A stretch of 6,320 nt of DNA from CAYSPU01 sp964432995 (GTDB lineage Bacteria > Verrucomicrobiota > Verrucomicrobiia > Limisphaerales > JAHDYP01): the NCBI GenBank assembly GCA_964432995.1, contig CAYSPU010000306.1, forward strand, positions 1 through 6,320, written 5' to 3'. Below the pieces are notes generated by a model. The model saw only the letters and a list, made by a program, of their open reading frames with translations. It ran no database searches and was not told the origin of the DNA. The translations under genes and the position numbers were made by a program. Positions within the stretch are counted from its first letter, which is position 1. Each line of letters opens with the position of its first letter. Below are positions 6,101 to 6,320 of the stretch, piece after piece.

Positions 6101-6320
6101 CAACTCGAAGCCACCTTGTCCGAACCGGGAGCCGGCAGTTGGTGGTCGTCTCGCGACGGCAAGCTCGGGGACGGCTCGCGGCTGGGCGACGTTCTTCTCA
6201 GCCCCGGCAGCCATCTCCTCAGTTTCATTGCCACCAATGCCGGTCTTTCCTCCACCGGCACGGTGATCGTTGCCGTCGGACCGGTTCCCCAGGCCGACCT
6301 CCGCCTCGGGGAAGCGGATC
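3125..6320 (+). CDS. Large secreted HExxH zinc metallopeptidase with Ig-like C-terminal domains (3' end outside window)
   Basis: The frame stays open for 1065 codons to the right edge, so the protein is longer still. It begins with a signal peptide, MRTLLALASLFFTLAAQA, probably cut before Q19; Cys22 lacks a lipobox. Residues 25-340 are Gly/Ser-rich, beta-looking and unassigned (LEISGW, LEGAPALLQWNVFRSHL). Residues 360-495 look like an Ig/FN3-type beta domain. The catalytic region spans about 495-715: PLDFVVAVVP (591-600), then H632-E-L-G-H636-A-L-G639-L-Y-Q642, and a candidate Met-turn YDFMG at 703-707. In metzincins position 642 is normally His or Asp; here it is Gln. E646 or E648 in the following TESEQYD may take over as ligand. 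Residues 755-875 and 880-970 look like beta-sandwich domains. Residues 972-1050 resemble a bacterial Ig/PKD-type repeat (PTVAILSP...SWWSSRDGKLGDGS). The final PQADLRLGEAD could begin a CARDB-like domain (weak). The ATG at 3125 is chosen for the signal peptide. The exact MEROPS family is unknown to me. Confidence 0.82.
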   Translation, partial: MRTLLALASLFFTLAAQAQTSCSSAFVSPGFHHVSYAWTSKRPGLTSLALRVSGPGVAATVAQGTSSIQGWYRLDTSAGGSFVFTIVETFSSDQGVQTAETHAYTAVAAAEVHGTCFQSEKIGAATGVLGDLTVPNGVQLEISGWKDTGSNGVVFTAEGYLRVNGLERGGGAITVRGSGDAMLRRVRTKGELLSETEGTLEVIESRVDGLVNLSARGLFINDSLFTYGPPSSDLGVLLRSASRTEVTWSEFLGGDVALEGAPALLQWNVFRSHLILGSSLATIPEIRDNSFFGVGSVQGGQPGWRLTLPNYFGSRGGTANTGWLGFQGAQSDLPSVGVFSDFGFDRSCSLPDDRPVPWIRVEARYGQNVLGGTGSPSFSLVRPRAGRQTLFCFNLMPLAEQVAGAKYKLQLGGLDYSPVNPNHMARRDHGNPGYPTVPDRTLNFVIPEAVAAGTYTARLTADLSSCSGFEPGPTDQRLWEEQVVFDPPFGRPLRIGVTAIQLNVPGYVTSTDKGNPTNNQPSSLSKVMTRLKEDLLTHWPLTASEVALSDMGTYVSEGSWLAQKSRVALAYALAAELEEYRQTYNATHAPPLDFVVAVVPVTTLGLVEEGASLRGYRKIAIVDEGSPGAALHELGHALGLYQGVTESEQYDLATGEDGAGNLILDGSGAYVQGVTAFNGSKHATKAFTGDIAHFPAMLNANVYDFMGAKEPHWIVPSSLNVVYPALRELLGTKTSPAAPLATPARPRRPVALMGGDGPRLVRVQGLFLDGQDPADDSSFRKLIQESVQVTSWALTAEPTPADNSDLYLDARLEALDDSGNRLSLQSLRSPWSAVDLHAGDVFPVAQVFEVPANTALLQVWNTNPFGQLTELLCIHNITKQPGLAGNLSAIMSANGIDVRWLSTADSLSRPVEAQLLFDAGEGWTPVGTPTSTNRLFLPTNDLSGNIRLAMHVANAFDSIALDGPTFTLPPRAPTVAILSPRNGDAREAGRAWQLEATLSEPGAGSWWSSRDGKLGDGSRLGDVLLSPGSHLLSFIATNAGLSSTGTVIVAVGPVPQADLRLGEAD
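5018..5050 (+). other. Zinc-binding and catalytic motif HExxHxxGxxQ of the secreted peptidase
   Basis: These codons encode His632, catalytic Glu633, His636, Gly639 and Gln642 of the peptidase. His-Glu-x-x-His with Gly three residues later is the metzincin layout, in which the next ligand (His or Asp) falls exactly where Gln642 (5048-5050) stands. The candidate Met-turn methionine is encoded at 5240-5242, 70 residues after the second His, a plausible distance for a metzincin. Confidence 0.75.

Noticed and set aside
4817..6214. Long minus-strand open frame (465 codons) opposite the peptidase
   Set aside because: It is antisense to the signal-peptide and HExxH-containing plus frame, is rich in Gly/Arg/Val low-complexity runs, and shows no recognisable domain. 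GC-rich coding DNA often leaves such antisense frames open.

Overview
The window is GC-rich DNA (roughly two-thirds G+C by eye) carrying four genes and two repeat-rich intergenic stretches. Gene content and repeat style point to a Verrucomicrobiota-type bacterium, perhaps Pedosphaerales/Limisphaerales. The signs are a hypoxanthine phosphoribosyltransferase and a dimeric dUTPase of the kind I recall from that phylum, a POT-family transporter, a large secreted multidomain metallopeptidase, and heptanucleotide and REP-like intergenic repeats. This assignment is pattern recognition, not a database result.

Left part (1-979), minus strand: the 5' portion of a hypoxanthine phosphoribosyltransferase gene (hpt) runs off the left edge. 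Upstream of it lie about 350 bp with two hairpin repeats, then a complete 126-residue all-alpha dimeric dUTP diphosphatase. Both act on nucleotides (purine salvage and dUTP removal), but the repeat-filled gap argues against tight coupling.

Middle left (980-1438): a divergent intergenic region with no convincing gene. It holds a degenerate CGGATG-type repeat and a striking block of 7-bp repeats (1238-1385) in two sequence families, one of which switches orientation part-way. The block ends about 50 bp before the transporter start.

Right part (1439-6320), plus strand: a complete 524-residue proton-dependent oligopeptide (POT/PTR2) transporter, a 111-bp gap, then a very large open frame beginning with a signal peptide and staying open for 1065 codons to the right edge. 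That protein has a HELGHALGLY zinc-peptidase motif, a candidate Met-turn, and C-terminal Ig-like domains. A secreted peptidase next to a peptide importer suggests extracellular protein digestion followed by peptide uptake, but this is inference from adjacency.

No RNA gene, CRISPR array, insertion sequence or prophage gene was seen. The observations most worth a second look are the peptidase's non-canonical third zinc-ligand position (Gln instead of His/Asp) and the composite heptad repeat block.
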